Of a stretch of 64,000 nt of DNA, positions 36,483 through 46,371 are shown one piece after another. The DNA is taken from NCBI RefSeq assembly GCF_913063425.1, contig NZ_CAJXYK010000008.1, positions 91,665-155,664 on the forward strand, read 5' to 3'. The notes beneath the pieces were generated by a model. It was not told where the DNA came from. It was given only the letters and a program-made list of their open reading frames with translations, and did no database searches. Every line of letters starts with the position of its first letter. The first letter of the stretch is position 1. Source of the DNA: an uncultured Thiohalocapsa sp. (GTDB lineage Bacteria > Pseudomonadota > Gammaproteobacteria > Chromatiales > Chromatiaceae). Made by a program: the position numbers and the translations under genes.

Positions 36483-37826
36483 CTACGCATGTTTCTCGAA
36501 CACCGCCATCGCCTCCAGGTGCGCCGTGTGCGGGAACATGTCCATGGCCCCGGCGGCGGTGAGGCTGAAGCCGAGGTGGTGCACCAGGTGCCCGGCATCC
36601 CGGGCCAGGGTGCCGGGGTAGCAGGAAACATAGACCAGCCGGCGCACGCCCGTGGCCGCGAGCGGCTCCAGCACCTCCAGGGCACCGCTGCGCGGCGGGT
36701 CGAGCAGGGCGAGGTCGAAGCGCCCGGTGTGCCAGGGTGCGGCGGCGGTGGGCTCGGCGTAGAGGTCCGCGCACTGAAACTCGACGTTGTGGATGCCGTT
36801 GTGCGCTGCATTACGGCGTGCGCGGGCGACGAGCCCGTCCTCGCCCTCGACACCCACCACCGCCGCGGCGCGTCGCGCCACCGGCAGCGTGAAGTTGCCG
36901 AGGCCGCAGAACAGGTCCAGCACGCGGTCATCCGGTCCCGGGTCCAGCAGCGCCAGGGCCTGATCCAGCATCATGCGGTTCAGTTCCAGGTTCACCTGGG
37001 TGAAGTCGGTGGGCTCGAACAGGATCTCGACGGCGTCTGCCGGGTCGTGCGCCGGCAGCACATAGCTGAGCTGCACTGCCTGCCCCGGCAATGGGGCGAT
37101 GGTCTCGGTGCCGCCGGGCTGAAGATAGACATGCAGGCCGGTGTCGGCGGCGAAGGCCAGGAGCTTGTCCACATCCCCGGCCGACGGCGGGTCCAGCACC
37201 CGAAACACCAGCACCATGGGGCCGTCGCCCTGGGCAACCTCGATCTGAGGCACGCGCTCGCGGATGGAGAGGCCCTCCACCAGCGCGGCGAGCTGCGGCA
37301 GGCGCTCCCCCACCTCCGGGCGCAGCACGTCGCAATGGGTGAGGTTCGCGACGAAGGACGACCCCCGCTCGCGGAAGCCCACCAGCACCCGGCCCTTCTT
37401 GGCCACCCGGCGCACGCCGAGCCGTGCCTTGCGCCGATAGCCCCAGGGCGACGCGACCAGCGGTGGCAGCCAACGCTCGGGCGCCACCTTGCCGATGCGT
37501 GCCAGCGTCTCCGCCAGCACCTGCTGCTTCATGTGCACCTGTGCGGCGGGGTCCATGTGCTGGAGGGCACAGCCGCCGCAGACACCGAAGTGGGCGCAGC
37601 GCGGCTCGACGCGCTCCGCCGCCGGAGCGAGCACCTCGGTGACCGTGCCCTCGTCGTGGCGCCGGGCGCGACCGGTGTAACGGAACAGCACCCGCTCCCC
37701 CGGCAGGGCGCCGTGCACGAACACGGCCTTGCCGTCGATGTGCGTCACGCCCCGGCCGTCGTGGCTCAGCGAGGCGATGTCCGCCGCAACGGGCTCCGTC
37801 GGCAGGGGCTTGCGCTTCTTGCCCAA
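36483..37826 (-). CDS. rlmD: 23S rRNA (uracil-5-)-methyltransferase RlmD
   Basis: A 447-residue methyltransferase for m5U1939 of 23S rRNA. It has the N-terminal TRAM domain (~10-70, ADIASLSHDGRGVTHIDGKA), a four-Cys Fe-S motif (CAHFGVCGGCALQH plus the later THCDVL), and a SAM domain with VLDLFCGLGNFTLPVA. The catalytic loop LVYVSCYPGTLARDAGHL holds the nucleophilic Cys, and LLDPPRSGA supplies the base. The start is TTG 37826; no ATG fits the conserved N-terminus. It ends 49 bases before the CYTH gene. All catalytic elements are present. Confidence 0.95.
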   Translation of the reverse strand: MGKKRKPLPTEPVAADIASLSHDGRGVTHIDGKAVFVHGALPGERVLFRYTGRARRHDEGTVTEVLAPAAERVEPRCAHFGVCGGCALQHMDPAAQVHMKQQVLAETLARIGKVAPERWLPPLVASPWGYRRKARLGVRRVAKKGRVLVGFRERGSSFVANLTHCDVLRPEVGERLPQLAALVEGLSIRERVPQIEVAQGDGPMVLVFRVLDPPSAGDVDKLLAFAADTGLHVYLQPGGTETIAPLPGQAVQLSYVLPAHDPADAVEILFEPTDFTQVNLELNRMMLDQALALLDPGPDDRVLDLFCGLGNFTLPVARRAAAVVGVEGEDGLVARARRNAAHNGIHNVEFQCADLYAEPTAAAPWHTGRFDLALLDPPRSGALEVLEPLAATGVRRLVYVSCYPGTLARDAGHLVHHLGFSLTAAGAMDMFPHTAHLEAMAVFEKHA

Positions 37827-37852
37827 GGTGCTTGCGTGCGCGCTGGATGGGC

Positions 37853-38743
37853 TCAGGCGGGGTAGACGCCGGTGGAGAGGTAACGGTCGCCGCGGTCGCA
37901 GACGATGCTCACGATGACCGCGTCCTCCACCTCCTTGGCAAGCCTGAGTGCGGCGGCCATGGCGCCGCCCGAGGAGACGCCGGCGAAGATGCCCTCGCGG
38001 GCGGCCAGGGCGCGCATGGTCTCCTCCGCCTCCTGCTGGGAGACGTCGATGATGCGGTCCACCCGGGAGGCATCGTAGATCTTCGGCAGGTAGGCCTCCG
38101 GCCAGCGCCGGATGCCCGGAATGCTGGAGCCCTCCTCCGGCTGCACACCGATGATCTGGACCGCCGGATTCTGGGCCTTCAGGTAGCGGCTGGTGCCCAT
38201 GATGGTGCCGGTGGTGCCCATGGCGCTCACGAAATGGGTCACGCCGCCGGCGGTGTCGCGCCAGATCTCAGGGCCCGTGGTCTCGGCATGGGCGAGCGGG
38301 TTGTCGGGATTGGAGAACTGGTCCAGGCGCACACCGGCGCCCTGGGCCTCCAGGTCGCGGGCGAGGTCGATGGCGCCTTCCATGCTGTCCTCCCGCGGCG
38401 TGAGCCGGATCTCCGCCCCATAGGCGGCCATGGCCTGGCGCCGCTCCACGCTCATGTGCTCCGGCATGATGAGCAGCATGCGGTAGCCCTTGATGGCCGC
38501 CGCCATGGCGAGCGCAATGCCGGTGTTGCCGCTGGTGGCCTCGATGAGCGTGTCGCCGGGGCGGATCAGCCCGCGCGCCTCGGCATGCGTGATCATGCTG
38601 AGCGCGGCGCGGTCCTTGACCGAGCCTGCAGGGTTATTGCCCTCCAGCTTGCCGAGAATGACGTTGGACGTCTCGCCCGGCAGGCGCTTTAAGCGCACCA
38701 GCGGCGTATTGCCGACGAATTGCTCGATACCCGGATAGTCCAT
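37853..38743 (-). CDS. cysM: Cysteine synthase B
   Basis: A 296-residue PLP enzyme (O-acetylserine sulfhydrylase). PLP lysine lies in NNPAGSVKDRAALSMI, the phosphate and substrate loops are TSGNTGIALAMAAAIKGYRM and SAMGTTGTIMGTSRYLKAQN. CysM rather than CysK is favoured by IEQFVGNTPLVRLKRLP, the RRWPEAYLPKIYDASRVDRI segment and the short C-terminus, meaning it may accept thiosulfate as well as sulfide. ATG 38743 is the family start. It is probably co-transcribed with rlmD (26 bases apart). No riboswitch was seen. Confidence 0.93.
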   Translation of the reverse strand: MDYPGIEQFVGNTPLVRLKRLPGETSNVILGKLEGNNPAGSVKDRAALSMITHAEARGLIRPGDTLIEATSGNTGIALAMAAAIKGYRMLLIMPEHMSVERRQAMAAYGAEIRLTPREDSMEGAIDLARDLEAQGAGVRLDQFSNPDNPLAHAETTGPEIWRDTAGGVTHFVSAMGTTGTIMGTSRYLKAQNPAVQIIGVQPEEGSSIPGIRRWPEAYLPKIYDASRVDRIIDVSQQEAEETMRALAAREGIFAGVSSGGAMAAALRLAKEVEDAVIVSIVCDRGDRYLSTGVYPA

Positions 38744-38953
38744 GTGCCTGTCGCTCTGCTGGCTGCCTGTGTCGCGCCGCGTCCGCCCGGACACGGGCGA
38801 GCCGGGCGAGCCGGTGATGGATCATTGTGCACCAGTGGCAACGGTCGGCAAAGACCGCCGCGGACCCTGCCCGAGGACCCGCTGGTATACAGCGCCGGCC
38901 CTGCGCGCTAGGTTAGCGGGTCACAGCGTCAGCCACAGTTGCGCGGAGCCGCC

Positions 38954-39310
38954 ATGCAGCAGCCGGACAGCACCGATGAGCTTCCCGTCTGGGACCAAGC
39001 CGCCGCCGTGCGCAGCGTCGGCGACCTCGGCCTGGCGCGTCGGCTGCTGGCGCAGCTGTGCGCGGGCCTGCCGGACGACCTGGCGGCGCTGCGCCGCCTG
39101 CACGCTGCGGGCGAGCTCACCGAGCTCGCCGAGCGTGCCCATCACGTGAGCGGCGGCGCGGCCTACTGTGGGGTCACAGCGCTGCGCGCGAGCCTCAAGA
39201 CGCTGGAGCAGCGGGCGCGCGCGGGCGATGCGGCGGACAGCGCAGCGGCGCTGCAAGCCCTTGCCGTGCAGATCGAGCGCCTGCTGGCGCACCTGCGTGC
39301 ACTGGATTGA
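38954..39310 (+). CDS. Standalone Hpt (histidine phosphotransfer) domain protein
   Basis: A 118-residue all-helical protein. The phosphorylation motif is AERAHHVSGGAAYCGVTALR with H63 as acceptor (HxxxGGAxYxG, BarA/ArcB type). The N-terminal half (LARRLLAQLCAGLPDDLAAL) and C-terminal helix (ALQALAVQIERLLAHLRAL) complete a four-helix bundle. GGAG lies seven bases upstream of ATG 38954. No receiver or hybrid kinase is adjacent, so it is an orphan phosphorelay module, possibly receiving from a distant hybrid kinase. The stop codon falls in the first copy of a 12-bp triplicated repeat. Confidence 0.85.
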   Translation: MQQPDSTDELPVWDQAAAVRSVGDLGLARRLLAQLCAGLPDDLAALRRLHAAGELTELAERAHHVSGGAAYCGVTALRASLKTLEQRARAGDAADSAAALQALAVQIERLLAHLRALD

Positions 39311-39342
39311 GCACTGGTTTGAGCACTGGTTTGAGCACCGGC
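39307..39342. repeat. 12-bp tandem repeat, three copies, spanning Hpt stop codon
   Basis: The unit TTGAGCACTGGT is repeated three times (39307-39318, 39319-39330, 39331-39342), the last with two differences. Every copy carries an in-phase TGA, so the Hpt reading frame ends in three consecutive stops. It lies 20 bases before the lptG stop codon on the other strand. Confidence 0.85.
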
Positions 39343-39361
39343 CCGGGCCGGGCGGCCGGCA

Positions 39362-40423
39362 TCAGCCCACCCGCCGCAGCAACAGCAGCGCGGCACCGGC
39401 AAAGAGCAGCGGCGGTGCCAGCGCCGCCACGGCCGGACTCATGCCGTAGAGCAGCGACAGGAACGCAAAGCTGCGGCTCACCAGGTAGAAGGCGATGCCG
39501 ATGACGATGCCGACGAAGACCTTGATGCCGGTGCCGCTGGTGCGGGCCGAGCCGAGCAGCACGGGTATGGCGACGAAGATCATGGCCAGGATCAGCAGCG
39601 GCTGCACCAGCTTGCCCCAGAAGGCCACCTCGTACCGGCCCGCGTCCTGACCGCTGCGGCCCATGAAGCGGATGTAGCGGTACAGCCCCCACACCGAGAG
39701 CGCCTGCGGCTCCACCACGATGACCTTGAGCAGCGACGGGCGCAGCAGCGACGACCAGCCGGCCTCCGGCACACGCTCCACCTGCACGCCGTCGCGGCTG
39801 ATGATGCTGCGCTCGATGTCGCGCAGCACCCAGCCGCCGTCCTGGTACACCGCGCTTTGCGCATGGGTGGCGGACCGCAGTGCCGTGCCCTCGACGCGGT
39901 AGATGGAGATCCCCCGCAGACCGGCGCCCGGACTGAGCTCGCGGATGTTGACGAAGGTGTCGCCGTCGCGCGCCCAGAGCCCGGCGGCGGTCATGGATAG
40001 ATCATCCCCGGTCTGGAGCATCTGCCGCAGTGCCAGCGCGCGCTGCTCCGCGGGCGGCGCCACCACCTCCCCCAGCACCACAGCGCCCGCCGCCAGCAGC
40101 GCGCCGCCCAGCATGGCCCCGAGCACGATGCGCCCGATGGACACGCCCGCCGCGCGCATGGCCACCAGCTCCGACCCCGCCGCCAGCTGGCCCAGGCCCA
40201 CCAGGGCGCCGATGAGGGTGGCGATGGGGAACACCTGATAGGCGTAGCGGGGCAGGCTCAGGGTCACGAACCAGAGCGCGTCCTTGAAGCCGTAGCCCTC
40301 GGTGCCGAGCTTGTTCAGCTCGTCGGCGAGCAGGAAGAACGCGAGCAGCGGCAGCAGCACCGCCAGGGTCGCGAGGGTGCCCAGGATCACGGCCCGGGCC
40401 AGGTAGCGGTCAAGCCGGTTCAT
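39362..40423 (-). CDS. lptG: LPS export system permease LptG
   Basis: A 353-residue inner-membrane permease of the LptG type, with the diagnostic start MNRLDRYLARAVILGTLATL, membrane helices at the N-terminus (to ~120) and C-terminus (~275-350), and a periplasmic domain between. The segments SLPRYAYQVFPIATLIGALV and AAGSELVAMRAAGVSIGRIV (coupling helix) are canonical. It works with LptF and LptB2 to lift LPS onto the Lpt bridge. It is divergent from pepA, the position where lptF-lptG normally sits as a pair; here lptF is 15 kb away. The 271-base gap to pepA has no clear promoter. Confidence 0.92.
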   Translation of the reverse strand: MNRLDRYLARAVILGTLATLAVLLPLLAFFLLADELNKLGTEGYGFKDALWFVTLSLPRYAYQVFPIATLIGALVGLGQLAAGSELVAMRAAGVSIGRIVLGAMLGGALLAAGAVVLGEVVAPPAEQRALALRQMLQTGDDLSMTAAGLWARDGDTFVNIRELSPGAGLRGISIYRVEGTALRSATHAQSAVYQDGGWVLRDIERSIISRDGVQVERVPEAGWSSLLRPSLLKVIVVEPQALSVWGLYRYIRFMGRSGQDAGRYEVAFWGKLVQPLLILAMIFVAIPVLLGSARTSGTGIKVFVGIVIGIAFYLVSRSFAFLSLLYGMSPAVAALAPPLLFAGAALLLLRRVG

Positions 40424-40694
40424 TGCCGCGCGCGCCGGCCGGCTGCCGTCGTCTGCCGCAACCGATGCTGTGCCCCCGGCTTTCCCACTGGCTGCCGCCT
40501 AAGACGCCTTGGCCGCGGCCGCCCGCCCGGCACCGCCGGTGCCCCGCTGCGCTGGTGTCGAAGCATGTCGTTTCTGCCGCTCGTGCCGTTCCGGTAGACT
40601 CAGCGCCGCGGACGTTAGCACAGCCCGGCGGCGCCGCGGGGTCGGCACCCCGCCGGCGCCCGCCCTGACGCAGCCAGTGACCACAGGAGACCCC

Positions 40695-42182
40695 ATGGAG
40701 CTCAAGATCGTCGGCGGTGACCTCGCCAAGGCCAAGACCCCCTGCCTGATCATCGGCGTATTCGACAAGCACAAGCTCTCGGCGCCTGCCGCGGCCGTGG
40801 ATGCGGCCAGCGACGGCGCCGTCGTCAAGCTGCTGCGCCGGGGCGACCTCGACGGCGGCAAGGGCTGGCTCATGGCCTACGACCTGCCCGGCGTCGCCGC
40901 CGAGCGGGTGCTGCTGCTCGGTCTCGGCAAGCGCAAGGAGTGCGATGCCGCCAAGCTCGCCAAGGCCCTGGGCACGGCGCTGTCGCGGCTCGCCGAAACG
41001 CACATCACCAAGGCCCTGCTGGCCCTGCCGGACCGGCTCGACGACTACGCCTGCGCGCGCGCGGTCGGGCTCAAAGCGGTGGAAAGCGCCTACCGCTACG
41101 AGCGCACCAAGGCGCCCAAGGAGGACGCCCCCACCCCGCTTGCGCGCCTTGAGCTCTGGGTGGAGAAGGCGCAGCGCGACGCCGCCGAGCGCGCCCTGGC
41201 CCACGCCGATGCCATCGGCGCTGGGGTGGCGCTGGCGCGGGAGCTCGGCAACCTGCCCGGCAACATCTGCACGCCGGGCTATCTTGCCGAGCAGGCGCTT
41301 AAGCTGGCCGATGCCCACGCCGCCCTGAGCACCGAGGTGCTGGACGAGGCCGCCATGGAGGGGCTCGGCATGGGCGCCCTGCTGTCCGTGAGCCGCGGCA
41401 GCCGCCAGCCGGCCAAGCTCATCAAGATGACCTACCAGGGCGGCGGCACCGACGCCAAGCCCGTGGTGCTGGTGGGCAAGGGCCTCACCTTCGACGCCGG
41501 CGGCATCTCCATCAAGCCCGCCGCCGACATGGACGAGATGAAATACGACATGGCCGGCGGTGCCAGCGTCTTCGGCGCCGTGCTCGCCGCCGTGCGCATG
41601 GGCCTGCCCATCAACCTCATCGGCGTGGTGCCGGCCTCGGAGAACCTGCCGGACGGCGATGCCAACAAGCCCGGCGACGTGGTCACCAGCCTGTCCGGGC
41701 AGACCATCGAGATCCTCAACACCGACGCCGAGGGCCGCCTCATCCTGTGCGATGCACTCACCTACGTGGAGCGCTTCGAGCCCGATGTGGTGCTGGACAT
41801 GGCCACCCTCACCGGCGCCTGCATCGTCGCCCTGGGCCGCCACCCGTCGGGGCTCTTCACCGCCGACGACAAGCTCGCCCGGGAGCTGACGGAGGCCGGT
41901 GAGGCCGCCGCCGACCGGGTCTGGCGCATGCCGCTGTGGGAGGACTATCAGCAGCAGCTCGACAGCAACTTCGCCGACATGGCCAACATCGGCGGGCGCG
42001 ACGCGGGTGCCGTCACCGCCGCCTGCTTCCTGTCGCGGTTCACCAAGGCCTACCCCTGGGCGCACCTGGACATCGCCGGCACCGCCTGGGTCAAGGGCAA
42101 GGAGAAGGGCGCCACCGGGCGGCCCGTGCCCCTGCTCGCCGAATTCCTCATCCGCCGCAGCGGGGTGGAGACCGGGGCTTAG
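40695..42182 (+). CDS. pepA: Leucyl aminopeptidase
   Basis: A 495-residue M17 aminopeptidase, a hexameric cytoplasmic enzyme that also acts in Xer recombination and transcription control in E. coli. The two-metal site is intact: [20 protein letters not shown] (Lys, Asp), the signature [14 protein letters not shown] (Asp, Glu, Arg), and [26 protein letters not shown] precedes ATG 40695. It is followed by holC 44 bases downstream, the usual pepA-holC order. Normal family length (~500) with no anomalies. Confidence 0.97.
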   Translation: MELKIVGGDLAKAKTPCLIIGVFDKHKLSAPAAAVDAASDGAVVKLLRRGDLDGGKGWLMAYDLPGVAAERVLLLGLGKRKECDAAKLAKALGTALSRLAETHITKALLALPDRLDDYACARAVGLKAVESAYRYERTKAPKEDAPTPLARLELWVEKAQRDAAERALAHADAIGAGVALARELGNLPGNICTPGYLAEQALKLADAHAALSTEVLDEAAMEGLGMGALLSVSRGSRQPAKLIKMTYQGGGTDAKPVVLVGKGLTFDAGGISIKPAADMDEMKYDMAGGASVFGAVLAAVRMGLPINLIGVVPASENLPDGDANKPGDVVTSLSGQTIEILNTDAEGRLILCDALTYVERFEPDVVLDMATLTGACIVALGRHPSGLFTADDKLARELTEAGEAAADRVWRMPLWEDYQQQLDSNFADMANIGGRDAGAVTAACFLSRFTKAYPWAHLDIAGTAWVKGKEKGATGRPVPLLAEFLIRRSGVETGA

Positions 42183-42226
42183 GCCGTCACCGTGCGTCGC
42201 ACTGGGAGCATGGGCTCCATGCCGCC

Positions 42227-42655
42227 ATGACCCGGGTGGACTTCTACATCCTCGCCGACGGTGCCCGCGGCGACCGCCTCACCCTCGCCTGCCGCATTGC
42301 CGAGCGTGCCCATGGCGAGGGGCGGCGGGTGCTGATCCATGCGCCGGAGCCCAATCTCGCCCGACAGCTCGACCGCCTGCTCTGGACCTTTCGCGACGCC
42401 AGCTTCGTGCCCCATGGCCTCGTCGGTGAGACCAACCCCGCCTATACCCCGGTCCTCATCAGCAGCGACGGCGAGCCCGCCACCGAGGACCAGGTCCTCA
42501 TCAACCTGAGCCCCGGGGTACCGGAGTTCTTCGCCCGCTTCGAGCGCCTGTGCGAGCCGCTGGATCATGATCCAACCGTGCGCCAGGCCGGGCGCACACG
42601 CTGGAAGTACTACAAGGACTGCGGCTACGCGCTGAAGCACCACGAGATCCGCTGA
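42227..42655 (+). CDS. holC: DNA polymerase III chi subunit
   Basis: A 142-residue chi subunit, which links the clamp loader to single-strand binding protein. Typical opening MTRVDFYILADGARGDRLTL, the LACRIAERAHGEGRRVLIHA helix-strand unit, QLDRLLWTFRDASFVPHGLV, the LINLSPGVPEFFARFERLCE segment, and the C-terminal RTRWKYYKDCGYALKHHEIR. It sits directly after pepA as in many gammaproteobacteria (valS often follows, but here the next gene is a protease). ATG 42227 is the only start in frame. Confidence 0.93.
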   Translation: MTRVDFYILADGARGDRLTLACRIAERAHGEGRRVLIHAPEPNLARQLDRLLWTFRDASFVPHGLVGETNPAYTPVLISSDGEPATEDQVLINLSPGVPEFFARFERLCEPLDHDPTVRQAGRTRWKYYKDCGYALKHHEIR

Positions 42656-42993
42656 CCCGCTACGGCGGACGGACCGGCCGTTGGCCCACCGCACGACCGC
42701 GCCGCGGCGGCGCTGACCAACCCGAGGGTGTCGTCGTCCAACCGATTTGAGCCCCGTCAGGTCAGCTCAGCGCATCATGACAGGACGCTGACCCTGACCC
42801 GTTGCGGTGGCTGCGCGCGTTTCCCTCATCATCAACAAAAGACTTTCACCGATTGATAGCTCATCCCGCGCGGGTGAGGGTAGTGCGTTGACCCGCTTGC
42901 CGACGTGGCCGCCGCTGAACCCTTCCGTTTCACGGCGCGCCGACGACGCGGGCGCCCGCATCCAATGCAATTCATCCGGTGAATGGACATACA
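42656..42993. other. 338-base gap between holC and subtilase gene
   Basis: No gene is visible. There is a CCCGCGCGGG palindrome near 42867 and AT-richer patches around 42825-42860 that could hold the protease promoter, but no good -35/-10 pair. The GTG at 42979 in frame with the protease is disfavoured against ATG 42994, which directly precedes the signal peptide. Confidence 0.4.
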
Positions 42994-45240
42994 ATGGACG
43001 TGAGAACCCTCTGCGGTGCGCTTGCGCTCACCTGCTTCTCGTCGACCCTCCTGGCGCAGGCCACTCCCGCAGCAGCGCCGGCGGCGGTCCCCGGCGCGGG
43101 CAGCGTCGCCTCCAGCAAGATCCAGCCGGCCCTGGCTGCGCAGCTGGGCACGGGCGACCAGGAGCTGGTACGGGTCATCGTCAGCCTCGACTCCCGCGGC
43201 CGTCTGCCAGGACAGGGGCAGGCCGCGGAGATCGCCGCCGCACAGGACCGGATCATTGGGGTCTTTGCGCAGAGCAGCTCGGGCGCCAGAGTCCTGAATC
43301 GCTACCAAACGCTGTTCGGCTTCTCCGCGGAGCTGACCCGCACCGAGATCCAGGCCCTTGCGGCGCGCAGCGATGTGACTTACGTGGAGCGGATGCCGGT
43401 CCACTATAAGGCTGACGCGGAGAGCTTTCCGTTGACCGACGTGGACCTGGCCCAGGGCGCGGGCGCAGACGGCAGCGGCGTGGTCATGGCGATCATCGAT
43501 GACGGCATCGACTACAACCTCCCCGACTTCGACGGCAAATACCTCGGTGGCTACGACTTCGGCGACAATGACCCGGACCCCCTGAATGACTGCGCGAGCC
43601 AGTCCCACGGCACGTCCGTCGCCGGTGTGGCATTGGGTGCCGGGGTCACCGCTGCGGGTGTGGCCCCGGGTGCAGACTTCGTATTCCTGAAGATCCAGTC
43701 CTCCGGCCTCTGCGGTCTGCCGCTGTTGGACGGCGACCTGGTTGGGGCCATCGACTGGGCCGTGGCCAACCGGGATGTGTATGGCATCGACATCATATCC
43801 ATGAGCCTCGGCGGAGGAACCTACAGCTCCGAGAGCGCGTGCGACGCCTCATCCAGTCTCTATTTCAATGCCATCCGCAATGCGGTGGATGCCGGCATCA
43901 CGGTCATCGCCGCCAGCGGCAATGCGGGGTTGTGTGATGCCATGGCCCGCCCCGCCTGCTTCTCCGACGTCATCAGCGTCGGCGCCGTCTACGATGCCCC
44001 GCTCGGCACCATACAGTGGTGCGTCAGCAGCGACACCTGCGCAGACGCCGCCGTGAGTCCGAACTGCCCGACCGGCTATCTGGCGGCAGTCGAGGCTGCC
44101 CAGGCGGACAATGTGATCGTCTACTCCAACAGCGCCAGCTTCCTCGACCTGGTCGCCCCGTCCACCTGTGCCGCAACGGTCCTGCCCGGCGGCACGCCGC
44201 AGAATTGCTTCGGCGGGACCTCCTCCGCCACGCCCTTTGCCGCCGGCGTCGCGGCCCTCGCCATCGAGTCCGCCGGCAAAGGCGCGCTGACCCCGGAGGA
44301 CATCCGCGCACTGCTGACGGGCACCGGCGATGCTGTCCTCGACCCGAAGAACGCCCGCATCTCGCCGCGGGTCAACGGCCTCACCGCCGTGACTCAGGCC
44401 CCGGACTACGCCAGTGGCGGCGGTGGTGAAGCCAATGCGCCGCCGACCGCGGCCTTCGTCTCCACCTGCACAGACCTTGCGTGCAGCTTCGATGCCGGTG
44501 GCAGCGCCGACAGCGACGGCTTCATTCAGTCCTACGCCTGGACTTTCGGTGACGGTGCCGGCGGCAGCGGCGTCAGCACCGACCACAGCTATGCAACGGA
44601 CGGCAGCTACACAGTCACCCTGACCGTCACCGACGACGACGGCGCCAGCGACACCGCCACGGCGACCATCGACGTGAGCGCGGCGCCCGGCACCAGCTGC
44701 AGCCTCGTGGTGGACTTCGAGGACGGCGCCGCCGGCTGGAGCAACGACACCGCCGCAAGCACCTGCACCACCGGCGCCTTCGTGGCGGCGCGGCCGACGC
44801 TGGTGAACAACCTCGGGGTGATCACCCAGGTGGACGGCGATCACACCACCGGCAGCGGTGATGCCTACTTCACGGCACTCAACATTGCCGCGGGTACCAA
44901 TGACGTGGACGGCGGGAACTGCGTCGCCACCTCGCCGGTGTACGACGTGGCACAGGATTCAACGCTGTCGTTGTGGTACTTCTCCGGTCAGCGTGATGCC
45001 GGCGACGACCCCGCGGGAGACTTCTTCCGCCTGGAGCTGTCCACCGACGGCGGCAGCACCTGGTCCACACTGGCGGCCAACGCCGATGAGACCGTCAACG
45101 CGGCCTGGACCCAGGCCACGGCACCGGTGCCCGCGGGGGCACGGGTGCAGCTGCGCATCCAGGCCTCCGACGGCACGCCCGCCGGCGACCTGGTGGAGGC
45201 CGGCATCGATGATGTGTCCGTCTGTGCGGCTGTGCCCTGA
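42994..45240 (+). CDS. Secreted subtilisin-like (S8) serine protease with PKD domain
   Basis: A 748-residue exported protease. Signal peptide (MDVRTLCGALALTCFSSTLL), an inhibitor-I9-like prodomain (~45-130), then the S8 catalytic domain with D169 (MAIIDDGID), H205 (SHGTSVAGVALG) and S410 (GGTSSATPFAAGVAAL), plus the oxyanion region AASGNAGLCD. A PKD domain (~485-570, AWTFGDGAGGSGVSTDHSYA) and a C-terminal beta-sandwich (~575-748, VDFEDGAAGWSNDTAASTCT) are probably for substrate or cell-surface binding. Many cysteines suggest disulfides. The triad is intact. It may degrade extracellular protein. There is no autotransporter or T9SS tail, so Sec/T2SS export is presumed. Confidence 0.92.
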   Translation: MDVRTLCGALALTCFSSTLLAQATPAAAPAAVPGAGSVASSKIQPALAAQLGTGDQELVRVIVSLDSRGRLPGQGQAAEIAAAQDRIIGVFAQSSSGARVLNRYQTLFGFSAELTRTEIQALAARSDVTYVERMPVHYKADAESFPLTDVDLAQGAGADGSGVVMAIIDDGIDYNLPDFDGKYLGGYDFGDNDPDPLNDCASQSHGTSVAGVALGAGVTAAGVAPGADFVFLKIQSSGLCGLPLLDGDLVGAIDWAVANRDVYGIDIISMSLGGGTYSSESACDASSSLYFNAIRNAVDAGITVIAASGNAGLCDAMARPACFSDVISVGAVYDAPLGTIQWCVSSDTCADAAVSPNCPTGYLAAVEAAQADNVIVYSNSASFLDLVAPSTCAATVLPGGTPQNCFGGTSSATPFAAGVAALAIESAGKGALTPEDIRALLTGTGDAVLDPKNARISPRVNGLTAVTQAPDYASGGGGEANAPPTAAFVSTCTDLACSFDAGGSADSDGFIQSYAWTFGDGAGGSGVSTDHSYATDGSYTVTLTVTDDDGASDTATATIDVSAAPGTSCSLVVDFEDGAAGWSNDTAASTCTTGAFVAARPTLVNNLGVITQVDGDHTTGSGDAYFTALNIAAGTNDVDGGNCVATSPVYDVAQDSTLSLWYFSGQRDAGDDPAGDFFRLELSTDGGSTWSTLAANADETVNAAWTQATAPVPAGARVQLRIQASDGTPAGDLVEAGIDDVSVCAAVP

Positions 45241-45363
45241 GCGGGCAGCGGCGAAACCTGTGGGTATGGCGCAGCCAGTGGGGGATGGGCGCGTTGCCGC
45301 GGCACCGTCGCACGGCCGCCGCAGGCCGCCCCGTCGCGAGCGACGGCCGCCGTTGACGAACAG

Positions 45364-46326
<963 letters not shown>

Positions 46327-46371
46327 TCAGGGGTTGTCCCGTCTTTCCAAACCGTCGCTCGACCCACACCC

